Below, in pieces: positions 24,662 to 34,083 of a stretch of DNA of 64,000 bases (its first letter is position 1; every line of letters starts with the position of its first letter). The position numbers were made by a program, and so were the translations under genes. The notes below the pieces were generated by a model that ran no database searches, was not told the origin of the DNA, and saw only the letters and a program-made list of their open reading frames with translations. This stretch comes from an uncultured Bacteroides sp. Lineage in GTDB: Bacteria; Bacteroidota; Bacteroidia; Bacteroidales; Bacteroidaceae. The DNA is taken from contig URYL01000001.1 of NCBI GenBank assembly GCA_900552075.1, forward strand, positions 248,001 through 312,000, written 5' to 3'.

Positions 24662-25876
24662 TTACTGAATATTCATAAATAAATTCATAAACTCGTCTTT
24701 TTCCATCAGGCCGTATCCGCCCTCCTTACAGCTTATTTCATCGTACGTCTGCACAGAATCGGGCACCATGCCCGGATAATAAATCAAAAACGGTACAGGT
24801 TCATTGGTATGCGTCCGCAACTCGCAAGGCGTAGGATGGTCTGGAAGAACTGCCATGGCGACAGGTTCATCCCATTGTTTCACGGCCTCATATATCGGTC
24901 CCACAATCCGACGGTCCAGGTTTTCAATCGTTTGCAATTTCAACGGCACATCGCCTTCATGTCCGGCCTCATCGCTGGCCTCCACATGCAGATACACAAA
25001 ATCATCGGTCTTCAGCGCCTCGATGGCTGCCTGCGCCTTTCCTTCGTAATTGGTATTGTACAGTCCGGTAGCCCCTTCCACGTCGATGCAGCGCAAACCG
25101 GCATAACGGCCGATGCCCCGAATCAAATCGACCGCCGTAATCACCGCTCCTTTATGGATGGACGGATATTTCTCGGCCAAGGGTTCCATCTGCGGACGGT
25201 ATCCCGGACTCCAGGGCCAGATGCTGTTGGCCGGGTCTTTTCCTTCCGCTACCCGTTTCAGGTTGACCGGATGAGTGGGCAGCAGCTGTTGTGACTTCAA
25301 AATCAGGTCGTTCAACAAATCGGCCGTTTCTTGCGCTTCCGGGCACAGCGCTTTCACCATATTCGGGCGAAAAGGCTGCAACGGAATGTCATGCGGAGGC
25401 ACACAGGCCAGCCGTTTGTCACCTCCCTTTATCACCAGCAGATGACGGTACTGCACTCCGGTATAAAAATGAATGCGGTCGGACCCCAGTTTCTCGTCCA
25501 GAAAACGAATCAGTTCATCAGCTTCCTCGGTAGTGATATGTCCGGCAGAATGGTTCTTCAACGTATCTCCTTCCACACAGATGATGTTGCACCGCATGGC
25601 CATGTCTCCCTCCTGAAGATCTACCCCAATGCTGGCGGCTTCCAGCACGCCACGGCCTTCGTACACGGTCGGCAGGTCATATCCCATTACCGACATATTG
25701 GCCACCTCACTTCCGGGGTGAAACCCGTCGGCTACGGTCTTCAACATACCCGTACGTCCCATACGTGCCAGTTGATCCATGTAAGGAGTCTGTGCATACT
25801 GCAATAAAGTCTTTCCCCCCAGCGAAGGCACCGCCCAGTCGGCCATGCCGTCGCCTAATATAATGAGATGTTTCAT
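24662..25876 (-). CDS. phosphoglycerate mutase-like protein, proposed homoserine kinase
   Basis: A 404-residue alkaline-phosphatase-fold protein of the archaeal-type cofactor-independent phosphoglycerate mutase family. It has the N-terminal metal motif LIILGDGMADW, then HPGSEVANMSVMGYD with the catalytic Ser, and VHVEASDEAGHEGD and LPDHPTPC near the end for the second metal site. In Bacteroidetes this family sits between thrA and thrC, and it has been proposed to supply the missing homoserine kinase step. The context here, 11 bases from each neighbour, agrees with that. A true glycolytic mutase role cannot be excluded by sequence alone. Confidence 0.8.
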   Translation of the reverse strand: MKHLIILGDGMADWAVPSLGGKTLLQYAQTPYMDQLARMGRTGMLKTVADGFHPGSEVANMSVMGYDLPTVYEGRGVLEAASIGVDLQEGDMAMRCNIICVEGDTLKNHSAGHITTEEADELIRFLDEKLGSDRIHFYTGVQYRHLLVIKGGDKRLACVPPHDIPLQPFRPNMVKALCPEAQETADLLNDLILKSQQLLPTHPVNLKRVAEGKDPANSIWPWSPGYRPQMEPLAEKYPSIHKGAVITAVDLIRGIGRYAGLRCIDVEGATGLYNTNYEGKAQAAIEALKTDDFVYLHVEASDEAGHEGDVPLKLQTIENLDRRIVGPIYEAVKQWDEPVAMAVLPDHPTPCELRTHTNEPVPFLIYYPGMVPDSVQTYDEISCKEGGYGLMEKDEFMNLFMNIQ

Positions 25877-25887
25877 AATGGTCCGAT

Positions 25888-28320
25888 TTAAATATTGGCA
25901 ATACTCATAATGTCTGCAAACACACCCGCGGCCGTCACACTGGCACCTGCGCCATATCCCTGAATCAACATCGGGTATTCATTGTAGCGTTCGGTGGTCA
26001 GCAGAATGATGTTGTTGGTACCGGCCAGATTATAGAACGGATGGTTGCTGTCCACTTCCTGCAAGGCCACTTTTCCATGTCCGTTTTCCAGCGTGGCCAC
26101 GAAACGCCAGCGTTTTCCTTCCCGTTCCACCTCGCGGCGACGCTCTTCAAACTCTTTGTCGAGTTTCGGAATGTTCTTCCAAAAATCATCCAGCGTACCT
26201 TCAAAATATTTGTCCGGGATAAACAAGTGAGTTTCCACATCTTCCTGATTCAAGCGATAACCTGCCTCACGGGCCAGAATCACCAGTTTCCGAATCACGT
26301 CCTTTCCGCTCAAGTCGATACGCGGATCGGGCTCTGAATAGCCGTCTTCCTTGGCCTGACGGATGGTAGCACTCAACGGCATGTCGGCACTGATGCGGTT
26401 GAAGATATAGTTCAACGTGCCGCTTACCACCGCTTCAATCTTCAGTATCTTGTCTCCACTGTTTATCAAATCGTTAATCGTATTGATGACAGGCAGTCCG
26501 GCTCCTACGTTGGTTTCAAACAGGAACTTGACTCCTCGCTGACGGGCTATCCGTTTCAGTTCCGCATAGATGTCGTAATCCGAAGAAGCCGCAATCTTGT
26601 TGGCAGCTACGACCGACACGTTATGACTCAGCAAGTCCTTGTAAAGTGCTGCAATGTCCGGACTGGCCGTACAATCCACAAATACGGAATTGAAGATATT
26701 CATGCCCACAATCTCATCCCGAAGTACCTGAGGAGAAGAAACGATTCCTTTCTCATTCAATTCGTCCCGGAAATGCTCCAAGTCGATTCCCGCACGGGTA
26801 AACAAAGCCTTGTGTCCGTTGGCAATTCCCACCACGTGCAACTTCAAGCCCCGTTCCTGTTTCAATTTTTCCTGCTGTCCATGTATCTGTTCAATCAGGC
26901 TGGAACCGACCGTTCCCGTTCCGCAGATAAACAGGTTCAGCACCTGGTATTCGGACAGGAAGAACGAGTCGTGAATCACGTTCAGCGTCTTGCGCAGAGA
27001 AGCACCATCTACTACGAAAGAAATATTGGTTTCCGATGCGCCCTGTGCACAAGCAATGACATTGATACCGTTCCGTCCCAACGTACCGAACAGTTTTCCG
27101 GCAATGCCCGGGGTATGCTTCATGTTCTCCCCCACGATGGCTACCGTAGCCAGATTGCCTTCTGCCTTCATCGGAGAGATTTCGCCCATTTCAATTTCCT
27201 TGGCAAATTCCTCATTCAGTACCTCACAAGCCAAATCTGCGTCTTCGTTTCTCACACCGATGGAGGTAGAGTTCTCGGAAGAAGCCTGCGATACGAGGAA
27301 CACGCTGATGCCGTTCTCTGCCAGGGTTTTGAAAATACGGTGGTTGACTCCAATCACCCCCACCATACCCAGACCGGTCATGGTAATCAGGCAAGTATCG
27401 TTGATGGACGAAATACCCTTGATAGGCTTGGAAGAATGGTCGGCATCCTGCTTGACGATGGTACCCGGAGCCTCCGGATTGAACGTATTCTTAATCAGAA
27501 TTGGAATATTCTTGTGACATACCGGATAAATGGTCGGCGGATACACCACCTTCGCACCAAAGTTGCACAACTCCATGGCCTCCACATAACTCAACTCTGT
27601 AATAGGGTAAGCCGTACTGATGACCCTGGGATCCGCTGTCATAAAGCCATCCACATCCGTCCAGATTTCCAGAATATCCGCATCCAATGCGGCCGCAATG
27701 ATAGAAGCCGTGTAATCCGAACCACCCCGTCCCAGGTTGGTGACCTCACCGGTATTCTTGTCGGTCGAAATAAAGCCCGGCACCACGGATACGTCCGGTA
27801 TTTCACTGAACGTCTCACGCACCAGCTGATTGGTCAGTTCCGAATCCAGGATATGCTTGTTATGTTTCTTTTCTGTCTTGATAAACGTGCGGGAATCAAA
27901 CCACATGGCTCCTTGAATCAAAGTAGCCACGATGATGGAAGAAAGCCGTTCTCCATAGCTGACAATCGTAGCCGACGTTTTGGGAGAAAGGTCCCGAATC
28001 AAATAAATGCCCTGAAAAATATCCTTCAATTCACTCAGCAGTTCATTGACCAGGTCCAGGAGCAGTTCACGACCCCGCCCCGCAGGAATGACCGTGTACA
28101 CCATTTCAATATGGCGGTTCACAATCTCCTTCATTTCCTTTTCATAAGCATCATCGCCCGAAGCCGCCATTTTCGAGGTACAAATCAATTTGTCGGTAAT
28201 TCCTCCCAAGGCAGAAACCACTACAATCACTTTGTCATCTACTGCTTCTACAATGCGCTTTACGCTTAACATGCTATTGACGGAACCTACGGATGTGCCG
28301 CCGAATTTCAATACTTTCAT
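25888..28320 (-). CDS. thrA: bifunctional aspartokinase / homoserine dehydrogenase
   Basis: An 810-residue fusion enzyme catalysing the first and third steps from aspartate to homoserine. The N-terminal aspartokinase begins MKVLKFGGTSVGSVNSM and has TNLGRGGSDYTASIIAAALD near residue 200. The regulatory ACT region (about 310-450) includes ITMTGLGMVGVIGVNHRIFK. The dehydrogenase domain starts near 460 with the Rossmann motif FICGTGTVGSSLIEQI and has VVSGTLNYIFNR and EDGYSEPDPRIDLSGKD. It is the first gene of the thr operon. A long leader with a short threonine-, methionine- and isoleucine-containing ORF precedes it, so attenuation is plausible. Confidence 0.94.
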   Translation of the reverse strand: MKVLKFGGTSVGSVNSMLSVKRIVEAVDDKVIVVVSALGGITDKLICTSKMAASGDDAYEKEMKEIVNRHIEMVYTVIPAGRGRELLLDLVNELLSELKDIFQGIYLIRDLSPKTSATIVSYGERLSSIIVATLIQGAMWFDSRTFIKTEKKHNKHILDSELTNQLVRETFSEIPDVSVVPGFISTDKNTGEVTNLGRGGSDYTASIIAAALDADILEIWTDVDGFMTADPRVISTAYPITELSYVEAMELCNFGAKVVYPPTIYPVCHKNIPILIKNTFNPEAPGTIVKQDADHSSKPIKGISSINDTCLITMTGLGMVGVIGVNHRIFKTLAENGISVFLVSQASSENSTSIGVRNEDADLACEVLNEEFAKEIEMGEISPMKAEGNLATVAIVGENMKHTPGIAGKLFGTLGRNGINVIACAQGASETNISFVVDGASLRKTLNVIHDSFFLSEYQVLNLFICGTGTVGSSLIEQIHGQQEKLKQERGLKLHVVGIANGHKALFTRAGIDLEHFRDELNEKGIVSSPQVLRDEIVGMNIFNSVFVDCTASPDIAALYKDLLSHNVSVVAANKIAASSDYDIYAELKRIARQRGVKFLFETNVGAGLPVINTINDLINSGDKILKIEAVVSGTLNYIFNRISADMPLSATIRQAKEDGYSEPDPRIDLSGKDVIRKLVILAREAGYRLNQEDVETHLFIPDKYFEGTLDDFWKNIPKLDKEFEERRREVEREGKRWRFVATLENGHGKVALQEVDSNHPFYNLAGTNNIILLTTERYNEYPMLIQGYGAGASVTAAGVFADIMSIANI

Positions 28321-28450
28321 AGGTTTATATCATTTTTATCACCGGAGTCCCGATTGTCCGGTTTATTCCCGTGAAAACGAAGTCCTTGCACTCATTCCAC
28401 ACGGAAACAAATACATTAAATTAAAATTGAATGAATAAAATAATTGAGAT

Positions 28451-28466
28451 GTCTGCATCCGCAGAC
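28451..28466 (-). terminator. possible attenuator hairpin in the thrA leader
   Basis: On the minus strand GTCTGC and GCAGAC form a 6-bp stem with a 4-base loop, followed by an AT-rich run (ATCTCAATTATTTTATT). An alternative stem, ACGTG/CACGT (28465-28477), overlaps its upstream edge by two bases. The stem is short, so terminator function is uncertain. Confidence 0.3.
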
Positions 28467-28500
28467 GTGTATCACGTAGAAACACCAAACATACTATCCT

Positions 28501-28593
28501 TTACCCCCGAGGGGTCATCCCTGTGGCAGAAGTGATGAAAGGCATGTACCCGTGCCCCATCAACAAGATGATATGAAGACAGCGTTCAGTCAT
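28501..28593 (-). CDS. possible thr operon leader peptide
   Basis: A 30-codon ORF begins at an ATG about 20 bases downstream of the thrA -7 box and ends 180 bases before thrA. It contains four Thr, four Met and three Ile codons. Residues 19-27 read FITSATGMT, placing three Thr codons just before the stop. The stop codon region forms a small hairpin (ACCCC at 28503-28507 with GGGGT at 28511-28515). Met, Thr and Ile are products of the pathway that thrA feeds, which fits ribosome-mediated attenuation. No database check was possible. Confidence 0.45.
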   Translation of the reverse strand: MTERCLHIILLMGHGYMPFITSATGMTPRG

Positions 28594-28614
28594 AGATTAT
28601 TGTTTTTCTGTCGG

Positions 28615-28622
28615 CAAATATA
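28615..28622 (-). promoter_or_regulatory. -7 box of the thr operon
   Basis: The minus strand reads TATATTTG, matching TAnnTTTG. It places transcription start about 290 bases before thrA and 15 bases before the leader ORF. Confidence 0.65.
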
Positions 28623-28694
28623 ACAACATTTTTCTACAAACGCACATTTAAATGATATTTTTTTGGCAGGGTCATAAATAAGCGTAAGATTTCG

Positions 28695-28702
28695 TACCTT
28701 TG
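28695..28702 (+). promoter_or_regulatory. -7 box of radA
   Basis: TACCTTTG matches TAnnTTTG, 21 bases before the ATG at 28724. The TTG within it is an in-frame codon that would be a false upstream start. Confidence 0.7.
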
Positions 28703-28723
28703 TCTGGAATTATCGTGACAAAT

Positions 28724-30097
28724 ATGGCAAAAGAAAAAACAGTCTATGTCTGCACGAATTGCGGACAAGAATCCCCCAAATGGGCCGGAAAATGTCCCTC
28801 CTGCGGACAGTGGAACACCTTCGTGGAAGAAGTGGTACGGAAAGAAACTCCAGTGGCCAAGCACGTGGCACATGGCATTGAATCAGTCCGTTCCAAACCC
28901 CAGCCGCTAAAAGAAATCGCCTCGGACGAAGAACAGCGCATCGATATGGGGGATGAAGAACTTAACCGGGTCTTGGGAGGAGGACTGGTGCAAGGCTCTC
29001 TGACCTTGATTGGCGGCGAACCCGGCATTGGAAAATCTACCCTGGTCCTGCAAACCGTACTCCGCCTCGCCCATAAAAGAATCCTGTATGTATCGGGAGA
29101 GGAAAGTGCCCGCCAGCTCAAACTCCGGGCTGTCCGCATCCCCCATCCCGAAAACGACAACCTGCTGATTGCGTGTGAGACCTCGCTGGAACAGATTTTT
29201 ACCCACATCAAGAATGCGGCCCCCGACCTGGTCATCATCGACTCTATCCAGACTATCTCGACGGAAAACATTGATTCTTCTCCCGGCAGCATCGTACAGG
29301 TAAGGGAGTGTACGGCTTCTCTGCTGAAATTTGCCAAAGAAACCGGCACTCCGGTCATTCTCATCGGTCACATCAACAAGGAGGGCAGCATCGCCGGGCC
29401 AAAGGTACTGGAACACATTGTGGATACGGTGCTGCAATTTGAAGGCGACCAGCACTACATGTACCGCATCCTGCGCAGCATCAAGAACCGTTTTGGAAGT
29501 ACCGCCGAACTGGGCATCTACGAGATGCGTCAGGACGGACTACGGCAAGTGAGCAACCCTTCGGAACTCCTGCTCACCCAAGACCATGAGGGGATGAGCG
29601 GGGTAGCCATTGCCGGAGCCGTGGAAGGGGTACGTCCTTTCCTGATTGAGGTACAGGCCCTGGTCAGCACGGCTGCCTACGGTATGCCGCAACGTTCGGC
29701 CACCGGTTTCGACCTCCGGCGCATGAACATGTTGTTGGCGGTACTGGAAAAGCGGGTCGGTTTCAAACTGGCACAGAAAGACGTGTTCCTGAACATTGCC
29801 GGAGGACTGAAAGTCAACGACCCGGCCATCGACCTGGCCGTCATCAGCGCCATTCTTTCCAGCAACATGGATGCGGAAATTGAAACGGGTGTATGTATGG
29901 CAGGCGAAGTGGGACTGAGTGGCGAAATCCGTCCGGTCAACCGCATCGAGCAACGCATCAGCGAAGCCGAGAAATTAGGATTCCAACGGATGCTGATACC
30001 CAAACACAACCTTTCGGGCATCGACCGCAAGAAAATCAAAATAGAACTTGTACCGGTCAGAAAAGTGGAAGAAGCTTTCCGGGAATTGTTCGGATAA
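28724..30097 (+). CDS. radA: DNA repair protein RadA
   Basis: A 457-residue RecA-like branch-migration helicase used in recombination repair. It has the N-terminal C4 zinc finger (CTNCGQESPKWAGKCPSC, residues about 10-27), Walker A GGEPGIGKSTLV near residue 96, and Walker B DLVIIDSIQT near 175. The RadA-specific KNRFGS motif lies near 255. A Lon-like C-terminal domain ends with GEVGLSGEIRPVNRIEQRIS. The ATG is chosen over a TTG inside the -7 box. It is a single gene divergent from the thr operon. Confidence 0.93.
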   Translation: MAKEKTVYVCTNCGQESPKWAGKCPSCGQWNTFVEEVVRKETPVAKHVAHGIESVRSKPQPLKEIASDEEQRIDMGDEELNRVLGGGLVQGSLTLIGGEPGIGKSTLVLQTVLRLAHKRILYVSGEESARQLKLRAVRIPHPENDNLLIACETSLEQIFTHIKNAAPDLVIIDSIQTISTENIDSSPGSIVQVRECTASLLKFAKETGTPVILIGHINKEGSIAGPKVLEHIVDTVLQFEGDQHYMYRILRSIKNRFGSTAELGIYEMRQDGLRQVSNPSELLLTQDHEGMSGVAIAGAVEGVRPFLIEVQALVSTAAYGMPQRSATGFDLRRMNMLLAVLEKRVGFKLAQKDVFLNIAGGLKVNDPAIDLAVISAILSSNMDAEIETGVCMAGEVGLSGEIRPVNRIEQRISEAEKLGFQRMLIPKHNLSGIDRKKIKIELVPVRKVEEAFRELFG

Positions 30098-30151
30098 GTT
30101 TCTTTTACCTTATCAAAAATCACCACAACCGATACATTTTTTACAGGGCCT

Positions 30152-30183
30152 TTTGTAAGGATACCCCAATTTATGTATGTTTG
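30152..30183 (+). promoter_or_regulatory. -33/-7 promoter of the GH84 gene
   Basis: TTTG at 30152-30155 and TATGTTTG at 30176-30183 are separated by 20 bases. This is the clearest match in the window to the two-part Bacteroides promoter, and it ends 36 bases before the ATG. Confidence 0.75.
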
Positions 30184-30219
30184 CAATAACATTATTACCT
30201 AAACACCTAAATAATATTC

Positions 30220-32436
30220 ATGAAACATTATCTATTTCCCTTATTCTGCATGGTCTGGGGTGCCACACCTATGCTGGCCCAGACCGATGCCAGTCTGCTG
30301 CAACCCAAAGTGCAGGAGTTTGAACTGAGCAAAAACGAACAGACCGTGGCCGTGCCGTCCTCTTATCAGCTCGTGCTGACCGAAGGCAGCTGTCCGCATG
30401 CCGCCGAGGCCCTGAAACAGCTTCTGCCCAACAAGCAGAAAAAGACCGCATTCAAGATTATTCTCGGCAAGAAAGGCGATAAAGCCGTCAAGAAATATGC
30501 CAAAAAAATTCCTTCACACAAAGAAGGCTATTATATAGAGGTGGACGATAATTGCATCGTGATTGCCGGTGCGGATGCACGAGGTGCCTTCTACGGCGTG
30601 CAGACCCTCGCACAGATGGTACGTCAGGGAGATTTGAGCCTCTGCACCATTGAAGACTATCCCGACATTGCCTTCCGTGGGGTGGTAGAGGGCTTCTACG
30701 GAACACCCTGGAGCCACGAAGCCCGTATACGCCAACTGGCGTTCTACGGCCGAAACAAGATGAATACCTATATCTACGGCCCGAAAGACGACCCGTATCA
30801 CTCCTCCCCCAACTGGCGCAAGCCTTATCCGGAAAAGGAAGCGGCTCAGATTCATGCACTCATCGAGCAGGCTGCCCGAAACGAGGTGAATTTCGTATGG
30901 GCTATCCATCCGGGAAAAGACATCAAATGGACAGAAGCCGACCGCGATGCCCTGATTCAGAAATTTGAAGCCATGTACCAGTTGGGCGTGCGTTCCTTTG
31001 CCGTGTTCTTCGACGATATTTCGGGCGACGGTACAGACCCGGTGCGTCAGGCTGAGCTGCTGAATTACATCGATACCCACTTTATCCAGCAAAAACACGA
31101 CGTGACCCCTCTGGTGATGTGCCCTACGGAATACAACAAAAGCTGGTCGGACGTGAAAGGCGGGTACCTGACTACTTTGGGTAAGATGCTCAACCCCAGC
31201 ATCCAAATCATGTGGACCGGCGACCGGGTGATTGCCTGCATCGACAAACCGACGCTGGACTGGATCAACCCGCTCATCCAGCGCAAAGCCTATATCTGGT
31301 GGAACTTCCCGGTGAACGACTATGTACGCGACCATCTGCTGTTAGGACCGGTGTATGGCAATGCCAAGGGAATCCAGGACGAAATGTCCGGTTTCGTGTC
31401 CAACCCGATGGAACACGCAGAATCTTCCAAAATATCCTTGTACAGCGTGGCCGACTACACCTGGAACCTGGACACCTACGACAGCATTCAGTCGTGGAAA
31501 CACGCCATACAGGACCTGCTGCCCCAGAAAGCCGCCTATCTGGAGACCTTTGCCACACACTGTTCGGACTTGGGAGCGAACGGACATGGCTTCCGTCGTG
31601 ACGAGAGTGTCCCCCTACAGCCGATGCTGAAAGCGCTGGCACAAGATATGAATGCCCCCGAGGCCGTCGACAGTGTACTTCGGGAATGTATGCGTCTGGA
31701 AACGGCCTGCGATGTACTTTTGGCCGACAACGAGAACCCGGCCCTCATCCACGAGATGCGCCCCTGGCTGAAACAAGGCAAGCTGCTCGGCGAATACGGC
31801 CAGTGTGTACTGCAAATGGTCAAAGCCCTGAATGGAAAAGATGCTGCCTTCATGACCTACTACGACCGCGCCCGTGCTTTGCAAACCCTGATGTACGAAC
31901 TGGATATGACCGAAAACCAGAACCCGTATCAGCCGGGAGTGAAAGTGGGAAGCCTCATCCTGCTGCCGACGCTGAACCAGGTATACACGCAGGTAACCAG
32001 TACCTATAACGCACAGCACAAGACTCACCTGGAAACCAAGGCCGAATACAATCCTTACGCGCTGACCAGCGACGTGCCTCAGCTGAAGACTCAGGTGGTA
32101 CGTGCCCGCCATCAGTACGTGAATGTGTCCCCGTCTAACGAGGTCATCAAATGGCCGGCTGGTGCCATGCTGCAGATTGCCGTAGACCAGCCGGTACGCT
32201 TCGAGGCACTGACCATGGACTTAGGCACTCCGGGAGTCGCTTCACAATTCACGCTGGAAGTAAGCAGTAACGGTCAGGACTGGAAGTCCGTTTCTCTGTC
32301 ACAGTCCGCCGAAAAGACAGAAATCACGGCCTCCATCCCGACGGATACTTCCTTGAAATATGTCCGCCTGACGAACAAATCCAAGCAGGAGACACAGGTT
32401 TATTTCAAGAAGTTTACCTTGAAAGTACAGAAATAA
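30220..32436 (+). CDS. GH84 beta-N-acetylglucosaminidase
   Basis: A 738-residue exported enzyme with a signal peptide ending near MLAQTDA. Residues about 25-150 form the GH20b-like domain (YYIEVDDNCIVIAGADARGA). The catalytic GH84 barrel starts with FRGVVEGFYGTPWSHEARIR and holds the paired catalytic aspartates Asp265-Asp266 in AVFFDDISGDG. IWWNFPVNDY near residue 368 and DYTWNLDTYD are substrate-binding segments. The last 140 residues look like an F5/8-type sugar-binding module (ASQFTLEVSSNGQDWKSVSL). It resembles the Bacteroides thetaiotaomicron O-GlcNAcase homologue and would remove GlcNAc from host glycans or glycoproteins. It is monocistronic, with two hairpins downstream. Confidence 0.92.
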   Translation: MKHYLFPLFCMVWGATPMLAQTDASLLQPKVQEFELSKNEQTVAVPSSYQLVLTEGSCPHAAEALKQLLPNKQKKTAFKIILGKKGDKAVKKYAKKIPSHKEGYYIEVDDNCIVIAGADARGAFYGVQTLAQMVRQGDLSLCTIEDYPDIAFRGVVEGFYGTPWSHEARIRQLAFYGRNKMNTYIYGPKDDPYHSSPNWRKPYPEKEAAQIHALIEQAARNEVNFVWAIHPGKDIKWTEADRDALIQKFEAMYQLGVRSFAVFFDDISGDGTDPVRQAELLNYIDTHFIQQKHDVTPLVMCPTEYNKSWSDVKGGYLTTLGKMLNPSIQIMWTGDRVIACIDKPTLDWINPLIQRKAYIWWNFPVNDYVRDHLLLGPVYGNAKGIQDEMSGFVSNPMEHAESSKISLYSVADYTWNLDTYDSIQSWKHAIQDLLPQKAAYLETFATHCSDLGANGHGFRRDESVPLQPMLKALAQDMNAPEAVDSVLRECMRLETACDVLLADNENPALIHEMRPWLKQGKLLGEYGQCVLQMVKALNGKDAAFMTYYDRARALQTLMYELDMTENQNPYQPGVKVGSLILLPTLNQVYTQVTSTYNAQHKTHLETKAEYNPYALTSDVPQLKTQVVRARHQYVNVSPSNEVIKWPAGAMLQIAVDQPVRFEALTMDLGTPGVASQFTLEVSSNGQDWKSVSLSQSAEKTEITASIPTDTSLKYVRLTNKSKQETQVYFKKFTLKVQK

Positions 32437-32455
32437 AAAACGGAAAATCATTCAG

Positions 32456-32503
32456 AATCGCTGCATTGGCATTCCATCGCTCAGAGGAGCCGATGCAGCG
32501 ATT
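32456..32503 (+). terminator. hairpin after the GH84 gene
   Basis: AATCGCTGCAT (32456-32466) pairs with ATGCAGCGATT (32493-32503), followed by TATATTTT. The loop is long (26 bases) and GC-containing. Confidence 0.6.
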
Positions 32504-32540
32504 TATATTTTGCCCACATTGCCCCCCGTCAGGGCATAAA

Positions 32541-32574
32541 AAAACCCGTACCAATGAAAGTACGGGTCTTTTTT
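32541..32574. terminator. bidirectional terminator between GH84 and the envelope operon
   Basis: ACCCGTAC (32544-32551) pairs with GTACGGGT (32560-32567), with an A-run before and CTTTTTT after. It can end transcription from both convergent sides. Confidence 0.85.
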
Positions 32575-32596
32575 ATATCCAACGAATGATAGCGAA

Positions 32597-34063
32597 TTAC
32601 TTCTGCGGAGCAGTTTCATAAGGTACCATCTTTTCCAGATTGGCATTGGCCTTTTCAGGTTCTACACTTGCAGCTTTCTGGAACCATCCCTTGGCTTCTT
32701 CGGTATGGCCAGCCAACCAAGCCAACACACCCAAGTTGTTGTAAGCACGCGGATCTTCTTTCACTTTGTCCATGTAAGACGCAGCTTTCTTGAAATCTCC
32801 GCTGATGATGTTGGCAGAAGCCGCATTGATATTGGCAATCACATCTTCCGGATACGTATTGGCTGCAATTTCATAGACTTCCTTATATTCCTTCGTGCCC
32901 GGCTGGTACATCGCTGCCACCCGATACATTTCCTGCAAGCTCAGCAGTTTAGGATTCGTATAAATCAAACGGGCCGCTTCAGAGTTCAGCACCTCTCTCA
33001 CTTCATAGTCTACCGATACACTCAAGCGACGCAAGCGAGGATAATACTGATTCATCATAGTACGGTAAGTAGCTGTACCCAAAGTCGTTTTCAGGCGAGC
33101 CTCACGCACATCCAGATTGTCATATTTCTGAATGACTGCCAAAGCTTTATCTGCATACGCAGGCTTGTCTTCTTCCAACATTTTCACCAGGCTGTCCCAA
33201 TCTTCTCCGGCAGAAGTCACATGCAGCACTTCCTGCGGGAATTTATATCCGCCTTTCAGGTTCAAGGCGAAAGATTCCGCACGCTGGGATGCCACTCTGT
33301 CGTTGGTACGGACAGAACCATCCGGTGAAGAATAACCGCACACATTGATGGACTTGAAAGTCACCAAGTCACCGTCTTCCAACGGCTCCAGAATTTCTTT
33401 CAGTTTCTGCAACTCACTCCGGTTGTTCTTATAATCCGCATCGAAGGCTGTCTTTCCTACCGGGAATTCAATGAACAAAGTGCTTTGTTCTGAACGTACC
33501 TTCAACGGTTCTTCCTTCGGAGTCAGCAATGAAACCATCTCCTTGCAAGGTTCACAAACCTCAAATTCTGTCGGCAAGGCAGGAGTCTTTACCGCCATAT
33601 CCGGTTCAATCACCTTGATATTGAGCAAATCGACTTCGCAGCATTCCTTTCCTTCCTGCAGCAGAATCATGGAAGCATGGTCCATCCACGGCTGATAAGG
33701 TACGGCAGCTTTGTAGCGCACCACATCTTCGCGATTATCCTGACGTCCGTGAATCACCACATACGGATTGTCGTATCCGAAACGACGGGCCATCTTACGC
33801 TCCGAACGACGCATCTTATAATCTCCATTCTTTCCTGTCACAATGACCGGAGGCATGGCATAATAATTTTTCCCTTCACGAAGCACCGGCGTAAAGGCAT
33901 AAGTCTGTTCACTATTCACACGTACATCGGCTACATCCATAGAAAATTCCATGGTCAGTGTATCATTCTTCAAAGTCAATGCCGGACGGGTGTACTTGAT
34001 ATCACTTGCCATCGCACTAAAAGGCAACATACCCAGCAAGCACATATATACTAATTTTCTCAT
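32597..34063 (-). CDS. DUF3868-type exported protein with OmpA-like and TPR regions
   Basis: A 488-residue exported protein with signal peptide MRKLVYMCLLGMLPFSAMAS. The N-terminal third (IKYTRPALTLKNDTLTMEFS, KMARRFGYDNPYVVIHGRQD) resembles DUF3868 of Bacteroidetes envelope proteins. Residues about 200-340 look like an OmpA-type peptidoglycan-binding fold (FIEFPVGKTAFDADYKNNRS, then INVCGYSSPDGS and NDRVASQRAE). The C-terminal 120 residues have TPR-like helices (AYNNLGVLAWLAGHTEEAKG). It may anchor an outer-membrane structure to the cell wall. It is the last gene of a three-gene operon. A DUF3868 protein usually accompanies fimbrial genes, but none is seen here. Confidence 0.72.
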   Translation of the reverse strand: MRKLVYMCLLGMLPFSAMASDIKYTRPALTLKNDTLTMEFSMDVADVRVNSEQTYAFTPVLREGKNYYAMPPVIVTGKNGDYKMRRSERKMARRFGYDNPYVVIHGRQDNREDVVRYKAAVPYQPWMDHASMILLQEGKECCEVDLLNIKVIEPDMAVKTPALPTEFEVCEPCKEMVSLLTPKEEPLKVRSEQSTLFIEFPVGKTAFDADYKNNRSELQKLKEILEPLEDGDLVTFKSINVCGYSSPDGSVRTNDRVASQRAESFALNLKGGYKFPQEVLHVTSAGEDWDSLVKMLEEDKPAYADKALAVIQKYDNLDVREARLKTTLGTATYRTMMNQYYPRLRRLSVSVDYEVREVLNSEAARLIYTNPKLLSLQEMYRVAAMYQPGTKEYKEVYEIAANTYPEDVIANINAASANIISGDFKKAASYMDKVKEDPRAYNNLGVLAWLAGHTEEAKGWFQKAASVEPEKANANLEKMVPYETAPQK

Positions 34064-34083
34064 ATCTACTTTTTAATTTTCAA

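Larger units (their letters stand above)
28321..28723. other. divergent region thrA / radA with long thrA leader
   Basis: About 295 bases separate the thrA -7 box (28615-28622) from its start codon, which is far longer than the other leaders in this window. This leader holds a 30-codon ORF and several short hairpins. The radA -7 box lies at 28695-28702. Confidence 0.7.

Noticed and set aside
24662..25876. Glycolytic phosphoglycerate mutase as the primary call
   Set aside because: The fold is that of the mutase family, but tight placement between thrA and thrC favours the proposed homoserine kinase role. The mutase name is kept only as the family.
26623..28269. 548-codon plus-strand ORF opposite thrA
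   Set aside because: It is the antisense shadow of thrA, with His/Arg-rich low-complexity translation and no family resemblance.
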